The translations under genes were made by a program, and so were the position numbers. DNA of 64,000 bases from Cristatella mucedo. Its lineage: Eukaryota > Bryozoa > Phylactolaemata > Cristatellidae. Within the stretch, counting starts at the first letter, position 1, and each line of letters opens with the position of its first letter. The stretch covers positions 3,742,501-3,806,500 of the forward strand of contig WPIO01000005.1 in assembly GCA_009760855.2 (NCBI GenBank), given 5' to 3'. This document shows, piece after piece, positions 1-13,221 of the stretch. Under the pieces are notes generated by a model. The model did no database searches. It had not been told where the DNA came from and saw only the letters and a program-made list of their open reading frames with translations.

Positions 1-99
1 GAACTAGGGGGAGGGCGGTCGTGTGCAGTTTCGCAGTGAACGTTCGCCGAATATACGTTGGTTAAGACCAGGAACGTGTTGGTCGGCGTCTGTGTGTCG

Positions 100-1070
100 T
101 CACATTATCTTTGTACTACGAGCTACTTCAGCAGAAATCTGGCTTCGCGACTCGGAGCTGAGGCCCAACGACAGCCATGTCAACTCATCCCTGTGGCGCA
201 GGTATCTGCCTTTTTTTGGGACGACTGCATTTTCTGAGCGTATTCGTTCATACCGAAGGCCGTAAAGCACGTGACTACTTAGCGCTTCGTGAGGCTCTGG
301 TCGCAGCAGCAGCGTTGGCTAGGAGAGCCGGTAAAGGGCGTCTGCTTCACGATGGGTATGTAAAAGCTGGTTGAACTGAGGGGGCAAGAACAGAAGCAAC
401 CGAAAGCGGCAGAATCAAGTGGCACCTGGCAGTTGGGCGTCAGGCATCTAGGCGGCGGTGGGGTACGGTTCAGTGAAGACTGGCACGGAGGAGAGATGCA
501 TGGTCTGCCGATGTGTGGCAGCTGGTGCCACACATAGCCGGCAGGTTGTCAAACGTCGTGATATCGCCTGTCTCTTTCGAGCGGCTGAAAAACCTGACCT
601 CTTGCTAGATTAGCAGACCGGCGGTTGTTACCTAAGCGTGTTTGCAGGTACGGCTGTATAGCTAGAGGCACGATCCGTACGCATGGCATTTGGGCACAGA
701 AAGTCGTCCTGTGTATCTGATCTATAGATGAGGGAGCATGTGCTTACATGTTTTGCTTTCAGTGCTGTACTGTAATGTAATGCCGTGTCGTGCTTTGCTT
801 TTGGTGTCCGTAGTAGGCTTGCTTCACTGTTTTGTTTTATTGTCGTCGTGACTGACATATGATCCTGAAATAGAGGAGCATGCGACTGGATTGCAGCCGG
901 CACAAGGCGGCTGCATTTTGGCCGGCCTTTGATGTGGCTTAGCTCGCCCTCGACGTGCCACTTCTTTGAAAGGGCTCTGTTGTTTTTGTAAAGGAATGAT
1001 AGAGCGAAGACACCTAGAGAAGGGAGTTTCAGCGAGGATGGTCGTATGCAGCTGACGTTAGCGGGCAGTT
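100..1070. other. No identifiable gene or repeat
   Basis: Moderately GC-rich. Short ORFs on both strands show no domain. A 44-base segment near 17-60 recurs, diverged, at 1,072-1,115. Confidence 0.5.
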
Positions 1071-1125
1071 GACGGTCGTGGGCTGTTTCGCTTCGAGCGT
1101 TCGCCGAATGCACATTTGCTGAAAA

Positions 1126-1515
1126 CCGCACAAACCTCGAATCCTTTGGAGACCGTGCATTTAGTTCGTATGCTCCCAAAGCCTGGAACTCCCTCCCGAC
1201 TTGCGTCAGTACATCCCCTGACTTGACCAGATCTAAAAAGAACTTAAAAACACACTTATTTAGGACATAATTTAGTGGGTCCCTGTGATTCGTCCTTCAT
1301 GTGCTTATGCGTGCTTACACTGTGCATGCTGCCACTAACCACACTTGCATGCTGACCCTGTCCATGTCACCCCTAACCGTGTTATTCATGTTGTTTATCA
1401 AACATGATATTACTCACCATTCAATCGCGTTTCCCTTTGCAGCAAATGTAAAGCGCCTAGAAAGAGACTGAGTTCTCTGAGGGCGCATTATCAAGTGCAT
1501 TATTATTATTATTAA
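1126..1515 (+). mobile_element. LINE-A (L2-like) 3' end fragment
   Basis: Encodes the reverse-transcriptase C-terminal motif (ESFGDRAFSSYAPKAWNSLP), then the 3' UTR with GCATGCTGCCACTAACC. It ends in the family tail AAAGCGCCTAGAAAGAGACT and (TTA)n. It matches the copies at 8.7-9.1 and 30.9-31.4 kb. Confidence 0.9.
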
Positions 1516-1534
1516 CCGCTAAGATGTTTGTGTA

Positions 1535-1715
1535 GGTGAGCCGTGATGGCACACTTGCTTTGATGGCACGGTTGCTTTCACGACTACTACTTTCTCGTGA
1601 GTTCGATTCCTGTGGTGGGCGATTCTTTATCGCCACTGCAAGCGTTGGTGATAGCCCTAAAAGGCTCTTCTGTCGCCATACAAAAAGAGGCTGTTTAATT
1701 TGCTAGGATTTTTTT
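1535..1715 (+). mobile_element. SINE-1 (tRNA-derived)
   Basis: Head GAGCCGTGATGGCACAC, B box AGTTCGATTCCTG, body GGTGGGCGATTCTTTATCGC, AGGCTCTTCTGTCGC, end AGAGGCTGTTTAAT then GCTAGGATTT. It inserted 20 bases after a LINE-A tail. Confidence 0.85.
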
Positions 1716-1778
1716 GTAGGCGTCTGTGTGTTGGAGTGTAAGTTTTTTACTACATACAGAAGTAATTACTTTTCCTAG

Positions 1779-2046
1779 TGTGGTTCGGTTCGCCCATCAG
1801 AGAGCCGGCCGATGAACAACGCCAACGGTTTATTATACAAGGCACGGGGAGCAGCAAGACGCACGACTGCCTTCGCCCCCTTCTCACACTAGAGTCTCCT
1901 TCCACTCCTCCAGTTGACCCCGATGATTAATCGAGGACCACAACTGTGCAGCGGCCGATCCTGATGGTGAATCCACCATCTGGCCACCAGCGGTTACCGG
2001 CCAGTGTCCATGCTCATTAGAGGAGCCGGCCTACACTCAAACTACA
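1779..2046 (-). mobile_element. Solo LTR with 5-bp target-site duplication
   Basis: 268 bases beginning TGTGGTTCGG and ending CAAACTACA (TG...CA). They are bounded by CCTAG at 1774-1778 and again at 2047-2051. The minus strand contains TATAATAAACCG as a poly-A signal candidate, so the element probably reads on the minus strand. No internal retroelement genes adjoin it, as expected for a solo LTR formed by LTR-LTR recombination. Family not recognised. Confidence 0.72.
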
Positions 2047-2344
2047 CCTAGTAATGCTGCCATGGAATGTCTTCATAAAGCGTCAGCCAACCAACTGTCC
2101 GCCTTCTACCATAAAAAATCGAATGCAACCAATCAGTAGCTACCCATAGAAAAACTATTACCAAAATGCGATTAGAACCACACTCGTGATTCCTAATTTT
2201 AATCAAGCACAGTGGCATAGAAACTGTGCAGGCAAGAAGCTGATTCCAACTGCTTCTATTTCAATAAAAGTATCGTTCAATTCTTACGTAAACATGTTTC
2301 AAGTTTTCGCTATTTTCGTTGGAAAGTCTAGAGCTAGCGAATTG

Positions 2345-2985
2345 AATAATAAAAGTAATAATAATAGTACCTTTGTGCAGCGCCTTCAGAGAACTTAGTC
2401 TCTTTCTAGAACCTTTACATATTATGGAGTACAAGCATGACCTAATGATGACTGGTTACATTCGAAATTTTATCAAGCAAAAGATTGTTGGATGCAACAT
2501 CCAACAATGCAAAATGCCATTATATCTTACGGAGCGTGGAGCTCTCTTGCCCCCAACCACCCAACCTAAAAATCCAGGCTCCGCTCCTACACGACGGAAG
2601 AATCACAAGGACCAACTGGATGCTAGAATAAACAGGCGTGTTTAGGCTTCTTTTTAAATTTTGCCATGTCACGGGATGCTATAATGCCCGTCGGTAGTGA
2701 ATTCCAGGCTTTGGGAGCATATACAATAATTGCACGGCCTCCAAGGGTTTCACGGTTCGTACGAGGTATAGCTGAACGATTTGAGTCCTAGCAGCGGGTG
2801 GTACGATGCTTGGCACGGTTCGGGTGTAGTTCTCCTTAGTAGGCTGAAGCCGGAGAATAAATGGATCTAAAAGTGAATGACACAGCCTTTAAGTCGATAA
2901 GCCGCTTGAGTGGGAGCCAATGCGTGTCGGCAAGTAGTGGTGTGATGTGGCAACTGTGTAACCGGGATCTAGGGGGTTTGGCTAC
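2345..2985 (-). mobile_element. LINE-A 3' fragment, antisense
   Basis: Reads from a (TTA)n tail through the 3' UTR to the WNSLP region and LLADxHWLP on the minus strand. About 150 bases near 2,450-2,600 do not match other copies. It stops where the LTR-like repeat at 2,985-3,540 begins. Confidence 0.85.
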
Positions 2986-3539
2986 TTCTGCTCAGTCCCG
3001 GCCATGCTCAAACCACACCGCCCGATCGGCACGCCGCTGAGCTAAGGAAACAGGAGCTATAGTTTGATTAAACCTCTTTAGAGCAATATCGCATGCACCA
3101 AAAAACAGCGGAACCAAACACAACTACTAGGGTCCTACGTACATTAGGCTACGGGGGGGGGGCGGACACAGGACTAACGAGGCCAACTTTTCCGACTTGG
3201 GGGGCCATTCTCGGATCGGGAGAAACGGGCTACGATCTCACAAGCACCAAATCGCGGAGACACTGATCATACGGCGTTTGCGTAACGGAGAATCCCTAGC
3301 ACGGTACGTCTCAGCTCGCTGATTTTGCCAGCTCGCGGAGAGGGTTAAGAACAACACGCTACAGGGGAACTACCGCGGAATAGTTAAGCCATAACAGCGA
3401 GCGTGCTTATGGGCTCTAGGCCCTCGCTGGCTTGCGTAAGTGACCACATCATCGGAGAACGCCCAACATCCATCCAAATGTATAACTGGGCGAGACCGAG
3501 AGCACCCAATACCACGACTTAGCTTGCCAACGGCAGGTC

Positions 3540-3540
<1 letters not shown>
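2985..3540 (-). repeat. LTR-like dispersed repeat, copy 1
   Basis: Shares with 56,370-56,980 the blocks TTAAACCTCTTTA near one end, GGGTCCTA with TACATTAGGC/TACACTATG, and TATAACTGGGCGAGACCGAG near the other, in the same order. The minus strand reads into TAAAGAGGTTTAA. It lies between two parts of a LINE-A element. Confidence 0.5.
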
Positions 3541-5600
<2,060 letters not shown>

Positions 5601-6160
5601 GAGCATTCCAAAGATAAGCGTTAAGTCAGGCAGCTGGGGCTTTAGTAGGCCTGATGACCACCAAGTTTGCGTGACTCACAGCAGCCCTCGTGGGACACAT
5701 TCAATTCGTGGGGCACAGGACAATTCGAGACAATGCTTTGACTACAGAAATCGCGAAGCTTCCAGTGGCGGCTACGCCTGTTCCCTCTTTTGGAAAAACT
5801 CAATTAAGGGATCCTGGAAGCAGCGATCGCATCAGGCGAAGCGTTTGGACGACCATAACAAATAATAATAGGAACACGCGATCGCAGCTAATATACGCGT
5901 TCGTAGCAGTCGGCGAAAATAAGGTTGACCTAATATGCATGTTCATAGCCATCGGAGATTTCGATGCCGATGCCGGAGGATTTTACTGGTCCAGCCGGAA
6001 GTGGTAGGGGTTTCAGGTGAATAGGCACGTCGTTTCTTAAGAGCAAAAGTCAAACAGAAAACAGATAAGCTTGAAATAGATCTTAGCTGTATAGGTCTCT
6101 GTATACGATGTTCCCAAGAGCTGATTTTCAGAAGAGAATCTGGCAACCAGCACGAAATGC

Positions 6161-6510
6161 TGTTAGTGTGGGCGTGTCATCGCTATCACTGTGTTCCGTA
6201 CCCCACCCCCGCTGACGTTCCGTCCGCTCAACTGGCACGCTCCTTGCCGGGGCGTGATGCGTTACTTGCCGCGAAATTTCCTCTCTGCCTGTGCGTCGGC
6301 CTGTACGCACGCTATCCACTCTCTTCTCTCTTATTACCACGTGCTCCGGAGCAGCGCGCACGACGGCTACTACATCAGTATGTACGCTAGCTCGCTTGTG
6401 TTGCCTGTATGTGATACAATACAGCCGTCGTCGACAACGCAACAACTCGCTTGTGGGGCTTCGCTCTTCGTCGCGCCGCCATCGCGCCCCCACGAGCCCC
6501 TACATTAGCA
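6161..6510 (+). mobile_element. Candidate LTR with primer-binding-site-like sequence
   Basis: 350 bases starting TGTTAGTGTGGGCG and ending CCCCTACATTAGCA. They contain GATACAATACAGCCG in the expected R region. Thirteen bases later comes TGGTGGCGAGAAAC, the kind of sequence that follows the 5' LTR in many Ty3/gypsy-type elements. No gag or pol frame follows within a kilobase, and no partner LTR was found. Confidence 0.4.
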
Positions 6511-7714
6511 CTTAGTATATGGTGGCGAGAAACCTGTACGTAACGCCGAAGGCTCATCAGAGGAAGCGTCTTAACAAGCGGCGTAGCCTACTGCCGTATG
6601 CGATTCGGTGGACGTTTACTTACGCATAAGAGATGGCCACGCGGAGGAGCGTTTCAGACGCCAACCCACTTAACGTTACTAAGGGATCTTGAGTTGGTGG
6701 CGTGAATTGGAAAGAGATACACACGCGAATAGGGGATTTCACTGAACTTTAATCGCAAGTGCACGATGTCGCTTCGCGTCTAGTTCAATTGTATCCTCAC
6801 ACTCATCCCAGGCTGTCAACGAAGCAATCACTCTTGCGATGAAACACGTCCCCGAACTTACGCTACATACGTCTATACTGGGGAGCGACCCAAATAGAAG
6901 GAGTGCCCAAACAACCGGAACCTAAACCCCGACTGGAGAATTAGTATTCCGTATCCTTCTTCGCAAAGGCAGGAAAAGCTCCACCTTCGCAAAGGTATGA
7001 ATACTGGGTGCCATTTTGCCTACATTAAAATTCCTCCTCTACACTGAACCGGACTACTTCTAGTATGCAGCGGCAATCGTTCCCATACGCCAGGACCACG
7101 CGCGAGCACATACACACACAGCACACAATGCTAGCCATAGGCGCTATACAGCCATATTTGGTGGCGTCCACCGAATTCTCCTGGTGCTGAGTCGCTCTTT
7201 CCAGTCACTCGCCGGCGTACACCTCGCCCTCCTCCCTTGCTTTCAGGGAAAACTAGTCCGGCAATTCCCGGTGACGGCGTTGAAACGGAGCCGAAGACGT
7301 AGAAGGAGCCATAAGCAAGCGTCGCCCCACTCTTAGATAATTAGCCGGGACAATGTGGTTGACCGGCCAGCCAACATCACTCAGCCTGCTGGTCCTTCCT
7401 ACCACGACCGCTGCTTCCTCCAGCTCACAGCTCGAGAACGCGGGTGCTCTTCAGCCACCTCTCTCGTTCTTCTTACGGGAACCTTCAACCACGACCACTC
7501 TGTCTCAGAGGACGCAAGTGCTTTTCAGTCACCTTACTCGTTCTCGCGGAAACCCGTCCAGCAACTCTCGGGTGGCTGGCTGCGACACCGACCTTAGGCG
7601 TTCGCTGCCGTATTCTTAAATTGCTAGCCGGGACTATAGGGTTGACAGGCCGGTGAACGGACATTCCCCCCCGGACATTTCCCCCTGGGGCAGGATATTC
7701 CCCTATGGGGTATA

Positions 7715-7802
7715 GGGTTTATGGTTTAGGGCTTAGGGTTTTGGAGTTTAGGGTTTAGGGTTTAGATTTTAGGATTTAGGGTTGACGATTTAGGGTTTAT
7801 AT
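7715..7802 (+). repeat. Degenerate TTTAGGG (telomere-like) repeats
   Basis: About ten TTTAGGG or near units (TTTATGG, CTTAGGG, TTTAGATT) in 88 bases. It is interstitial, next to the left C-run arm. Confidence 0.75.
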
Positions 7803-7814
7803 ACATACTGTTAG

Positions 7815-9143
7815 AGGTGCAAACACATCTCGCCTGGGCATCACTGGCACTGCTCTGCAGTGGTTCAGGTACTATCTCAGTGGGAGACTCCAGAATATTG
7901 ACGTGAATGGACAAAGATCATCTGAAGTACCTCTGAAATATGAGTACCTCAGGGCTCAGTGCTAGGTCCGGTTCTTTTCACGGTTTGTACTCTTCCTCTT
8001 GCTGATGTGATTGCCAAGCACAATCTAGGCTTTCACTTCTATGTGGATGACACTCAATTGTACCTTTGCTTTGATCCCTCCCAGCCTTCGAGCACCTCAA
8101 ATTCTCTCAATTCACTTGCTGCATGTATTGATGACATCTGCACATGGATGACAGCAAATTTTCTAAAACTAAATGACGATAAAACTAACTTACTAGTTAT
8201 GGGCAAACCCAGTGTGATTCACAAATTGGAAAGGCTGACGCTCAAAATTGGCTCTGCCAGTATATCTCCAGTTGAATCAGCTCGAAATCTAGGTGTCATA
8301 TTCCAAAGCGACCTCTCGTTAGACGATCATATCAGCTCCACAGTCGAATCCGCCTATTTTCAGCTTCATAACATTGCTAAAATTCGGGCTTGTTTAGATA
8401 AGGATAACACATCAAAGATAGTCCATGCATTCGTGACATCCCGTCTCGACTTCTGCAACTCACTGCTTACTGACCTACCGGCATGTGCGATCAGGCGATT
8501 GCAGATGGTGCAAAACTCCGCATCTAGGCTTGTCTGTCGTGAGTGTCGCAGTTGCCACATTACTCCACTTCTCGCCGACCTGCACTGGCTACCAGTCAAG
8601 CAACGGATTGACTTCAAGGTTTTGTCGCTCACTTTTAGGTCTCTTCATTCTATGGCTCCAGCCTATCTCTCAGATATACTCCCCCATCAGGGCAAGCATA
8701 GTACCACCCGCTTTTCGGAATCCAACAGTCTACCAATACCTCGTGCAAATCTTAAATCCTTTGGAGACCGTGCATTTAGTTCGTATGCTCCAAAAGCCTG
8801 GAACTCCCTCCCGACCTGCCTCAGAACATCCCCTGACTTGACCACATTTAAAATAAATTGAAGAACACACCTATTTAGGACAGCATTTTGTGGGTCCTTG
8901 TGATTCGTCCTTGATGTGCTTATGCGTGCTGACACTGTGCATGCTGCCACTAACCACATTTGCATGCTGACCCTGTGCATGTCACCCCTAACCACTTTAT
9001 TCATTTTGTTTGCTTTTCAAGCTTGATTTTACTTACCATTCCATTGCATTTCCCTTTGCAGCAAATGTAAAGCGCCTAGAAAGAAATTAAGTTCTCTGAG
9101 GGTGCTTTATCAAGTGCATTATCATTATTATTATTTTTAATTA
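7815..9143 (+). mobile_element. LINE-A copy with a long open reverse-transcriptase reading frame
   Basis: 5'-truncated insertion beginning in the LSGRLQNIDVNGQ block. It is interrupted only by a TAG near 7,961. From there 300 codons are open (7959-8861), with [53 protein letters not shown] and WNSLPTCLR. The 3' UTR and (TTA)n tail follow. It is the best-preserved LINE-A copy in the window. Confidence 0.93.
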
Positions 9144-9176
9144 ACAATCACGGTACTCCTCACAACGCATATATAC

Positions 9177-9182
<6 letters not shown>

Positions 9183-9216
<34 letters not shown>
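9183..9216. repeat. (TA)n microsatellite
   Basis: 34 bases of TA between the LINE-A tail and the LINE-B tail. Confidence 0.95.
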
Positions 9217-9218
<2 letters not shown>

Positions 9219-9299
9219 CTCGTGTTTCGCGATTGGTCTGATTGGTCAATCAGTAGTTCATTGAGCGAAGCACCGATACAGTTTTTGTGATTAGACTAC

Positions 9300-10770
9300 T
9301 CAAATGTATGTATGTATGTATTTATTTACGCCTGTAACCTCACAAAGTCATAAAGACTATGTGGGTGTTACTCAGGAGAGTTTTGTAAGGCGAACTCAGA
9401 GCCTAAGCGGCTTTCGGTACGCATTCGGTAGCCAACAGACTTCGTCTCATGCAACAAAGAGAAAGTGGGAAGCATAGCAGAGTCAGGAGAGCAGTTGAGG
9501 TAGTGAGTAGCATGGAAGTAGCCGCTCAGGACCGCTGAAAAAAGAATGAGCCATAGTCGGCTGTAGGAGAGTAGTTGTTGTTTCGTAAGAATTGTGGAAG
9601 CGAGCTCCACAGTCTAGGACCTGCAGAGCTAAAGCTTCTCTCGCCAACGGTCTTTAAGCAGAGAAATGGAACAGCTAATTTATTGTCCACACAGGACCTG
9701 AGGGCGCAAAGAGGCTGAAACTGGTGCAGCAGTTCATCTAGGTACGAAGGAGCTAAGGCGTGGCGGGCCTTGTGTGTCAGCGTAAGAACTTCGCTCTGTA
9801 TCCGTTGCTCAACCGGCATCCATCCTAGCTCTTTTAGCAAAGGAGACACGTGGTCAAACCTCTGGGACTTGAAGACTAGCCTTGCAGCCATATTCATAGT
9901 CAGTTGCAGTGGCCTAGTCGCTTTCTTTGGTAGCCCAGCTAAAAGGGAATGACAATAATCAAGCCGAAACAGAACTAAGGAGCTAGTTAAATTTTTTGCA
10001 AGCCACTGTGGAAGATAGCTCCTATTCTTGGATAGGGATCGGACGTGATGACTAGCTGTAAAAGCAGTCTTCTGAATAAAGCTTTTAAAATTGGGCCAGC
10101 TATAGAAAACGACACCTAAATTTCGAGCACGTGGTGATAGTCGCACAACAGCATCACCTATTAGAAGAACAAAGCCTTTTAATCCAGCCACACGCTTAGG
10201 GTGTCCTATGAGCAGCAGTTCGGTTTTATCGTCATTTAATTTCAGGAAGTTTTCCGACATCCAGGATCGAATATCGCCAAGGCAAGCATTCAGTTTCTCA
10301 GTTGCTGCAGCAGACTCCGATGGTTTGAATGGCAAATACAGCTGAGTATCGTCAGCATAAAAGTGATATCCTATTCCATGGGCCTTAATCACTTTTCCCA
10401 GAGGTTGAGTACCGATGGAGAACAGCAAGGGACCGAGTACAGACCCTCGAGGGACTCCACAGGTGACCCCCACACGACCCTGATTGAACACGATCAGACA
10501 AGTGTGATTTAAACCACACCAGTGCCTCGTGTGCCAGACCGTTCGTTGTTCTCAATCGTTCAAGCAGAACATTGTGCTAAATGGTGTCGAAGGCTGCTGA
10601 CAGATCTAGCAGAGCTAGGGCGGTGACATTCCCGTCATCGTTGCCACGTAGAATGTCATTGTTAAAACGAAGGAGAGCAGTTTCAGTGGAGTTCTGCCTC
10701 TTGAACCCATGTTGAAATGTTTCTGACATTTCGTGGACTGTGTAGCGCAAGGCCAACCAGTGAATATGTC
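9300..10770 (-). mobile_element. LINE-B (second L2-like family), nearly open reverse transcriptase, antisense
   Basis: A 321-codon minus-strand frame (10491-9526) reads [85 protein letters not shown] and [13 protein letters not shown]. The active site YADD is intact. Upstream in other frames come MSETFQHGFKRQNSTETALL and AFDTI, broken by a stop and a frameshift. The 3' end is unlike LINE-A: TAACACCCACATAGTC then (CATA)n. It shares only motif-level identity with LINE-A. Confidence 0.92.
9303..9328. repeat. (ATGT)n tail of LINE-B
   Basis: ATGTATGTATGTATGTAT; the reverse complement is the LINE-B 3' terminal repeat. Confidence 0.8.
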
Positions 10771-10994
10771 ATACGGAATTGACTAAACGTCCAAATATAC
10801 TGAGTTGATTTTATTTCAATAGAGTCCGAACTTCATTTCATCATATACATCTGTATTTTTAGTGATATATTCATTCACATAAAGAGGGAAATGTTCTACG
10901 GGGGGGGGGTAAATGTCCGGCGGGGGGGGGGAATGTCCTTGGGTCCACGGGGGGATGTGGGGGGGGGGCGCGGGGAGAATGTCCTACATTCAAG

Positions 10995-13220
10995 AGGCCA
11001 GCCGATGTCAATCGCCTTACGATCCTACTACAATGGCTGCGTCCTTTTTATAAATGCTCCAGGATAGAGATGTTTACCGCTGAGCAGTTCATGTTTACCC
11101 TAAAATTGAGCCTGGCCGGAACTGTGCTACAAGTATCACCAAAATGTACGCGAGCCGAGAGAAGACAAGCGATGAGAACTTTTTAATTGAAGCTCGGGCA
11201 TTTTTAAGTAGTCAATGCAGGTTAGCGAGCTAGAAAACTTGCAATATACTAGTCCTGAGATATCTGCGGTTTCGCACTTCAACAGCAAGCACGCGACGGT
11301 ACGGAAGCGCAGAATGTCCAAGAACAGCTGTATATTTGGGCTCCCAGCGTCACGGCTCACGACCGTTCTTTCCTGCGCCCCGCGTTCCCACTGCCCCTTC
11401 TCGGCAGACTGCGATTCATCCTGCATAAAACATAAACTCATCTTACCACAAACCTCTATAAACCATAAACCCATAAAATCATAAACCCGCGACAGCGCTG
11501 TAAGACCAGAGTATCTACTGACTTAACCGATTCGGGATAATATGCGCCGGGCTCGCGGTAAGGTTAATAATCCTAACTGATTAAACAGCCTCTTTTTGTA
11601 TTGAGACAGAGGAGCCTTTACGGCTATCACCACCGCTTGCAGTGGCGATAAAGGATCGCCCACCGCAGGATTCGAGCCCAAGACCTCAAGGCCGGAGACG
11701 TGAAAAGCAACCACCTTACCTATGAACCATTACGGCTCACTAGGTTGGATCGCATTCGGGCAGTGAACATAGTACAGGATATCCGATCAGGATTGGTCTT
11801 GAGCCGAAGCTGCGTTCCTCCTCGTCTGCGATCGACGAACCTCGGTTGCCATCGCGGTTCGCGAGCCATCGGTCATGTCGATCGCAGCGCCCGTCTCAAC
11901 CATTAGCGCGATCGCCGTTCTATCACTTCGAATACTTATGCTGGCTTATCAAACACATCAGGGTCGATGCCAACCGCCAGGTCAATTCGTTGGCCAACCA
12001 TCCCCCCTCAGAACATTTCCAACGCCCACGGCGCGCCTCCTATAAGCAGCCAATGGTGAACGAGCCCGTCCGTACAGCGGGATTGCTGGGTCCGTGGGTA
12101 CGAAGTGGTCCTCCTAAAGGTGCCCGCTAGAGAAAAACCCACACAGCGTCTTTCAAGTGCTCTATGTCATATATGTATTATTTTTGTGCTGCGTGTTTCT
12201 AAATTTGTGTATAAGTAATGATGACGGGACGAAGTCATGCAGGCCGTACGGCGACTATACCCGCTGGATTAGCGGACGTAGGCGACGTCACGTGGGCTAC
12301 GTACGCTATCCATAGCAGCTTTGTTGTTCTTCGCCGGCGCTCTATAGCCTGCGGCGGAGGTGTCGTCGACCGCAGTGGGAATGAGCTCGCTGCAGCGTGT
12401 CTTGCCAAGCCTAAGGAGTTACCAGTCAGTGAGTACATTCGGCCGCGACTGTATCGGTTCGACGCCATCGTGGGCTCTTGCAGTTCCCGCCAGGCCATTG
12501 TCGCGCTAGGGTTTTCTAGCCTGTCTTTCGACTAGGCAGTCCCTTCCCGCGGCAGCTGGCATGCTGCTGCCGTACGCTCTCTGAAAACCCTTGGCGCGAG
12601 CTCGTGATGCTCAAGCCGTTTTAGCGGTGACGCTTGAGCGACGGTCAGCTTACGAAATGCACGGATGTGCGTAGCGTGGCGGTCTGAATGTGCAGCTCTG
12701 CTGTAGCCCGTAGCTCGCAGCTGCCTGCAACGCCGGCTGTGCCGCTCATTCAGCCGGCCCAGCCAGCCTAGGCTTGAATTACGTGTTTCAGCTAGCTCTA
12801 GCTCGCTGTGATTTCGACTGGGGAGGGGGAGGGAGATGCTGAGCGTGAAGCCGCCTAGTGAAAATCTGGGAAACGGGGGGGGGGGGCAGTCCGATTGTCG
12901 AAAATGTCCGCTGCGATAGGATTTCAGCAGTCGTAACCACCACGTATTGGTTGTATGGCAGGCTGCTGGCCTGTGTATCACAGGATACTATCGCCGTGCA
13001 GCTGACCCGTGAGGCTTTTGATAGGCTGCTGTGACATCGTAATGTAATGTAATGTAATGTATCGTAGGCATCTTGTGAAGCCCCTCTTTAAATAGGGTTG
13101 CAGTTCCAGGACTTGGGTTCGTGCTTACATTAGCACACTGGAGACTGTGTGTACTAAAGGGGCAGCAGAGCCAATCGTCAGATGGGAGGGATAAGCTGGT
13201 CAATGAAACGTTTACTGTGA
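10995..13220. other. Unassigned, CpG-rich at 11.8-12.9 kb; holds one SINE-1
   Basis: 11,820-12,900 is rich in CpG (GACGTAGGCGACGTCACGTG). Long ORFs on either strand look compositional, without motifs. It could be a promoter or an old LTR element; nothing decides. An ATG-bearing first exon of BCAT here is possible but unsupported. Confidence 0.3.
11565..11745 (-). mobile_element. SINE-1, antisense
   Basis: Reverse complement reads the full family: tRNA-like head, B box GGGCTCGAATCCTG, TCGCCACTGCAAGC, AGGCTCC, AAAGAGGCTGTTTAATCAG. Confidence 0.85.
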
Positions 13221-13221
13221 T

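Larger units (their letters stand above)
7650..10990. mobile_element. 3.3-kb block bounded by inverted C/G-run repeats
   Basis: The left end (7,665-7,720) has GGACATTCCCCCCCCGGAC, ATTTCCCCCTGG and GGATATTCCCC. The right end (10,885-10,985) carries the reverse: GGGTAAATGTCCGG, G runs, GGGGGAATGTCC and GAGAATGTCC. The block holds telomere-like TTTAGGG repeats, a + LINE-A and a - LINE-B. The inverted arms suggest an unrecognised element or a fold-back structure. Confidence 0.45.

Noticed and set aside
628..1179. 183-codon minus-strand frame
   Set aside because: Runs antisense through a LINE-A 3' fragment and shows no domain.
7650..10990. Calling the C/G-run-bounded block a known transposon family
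   Set aside because: No transposase frame and no target duplication seen; kept only as a candidate.
12532..12981. 149-codon minus-strand frame
   Set aside because: CpG-rich region with open frames on both strands; no motif, composition explains it.
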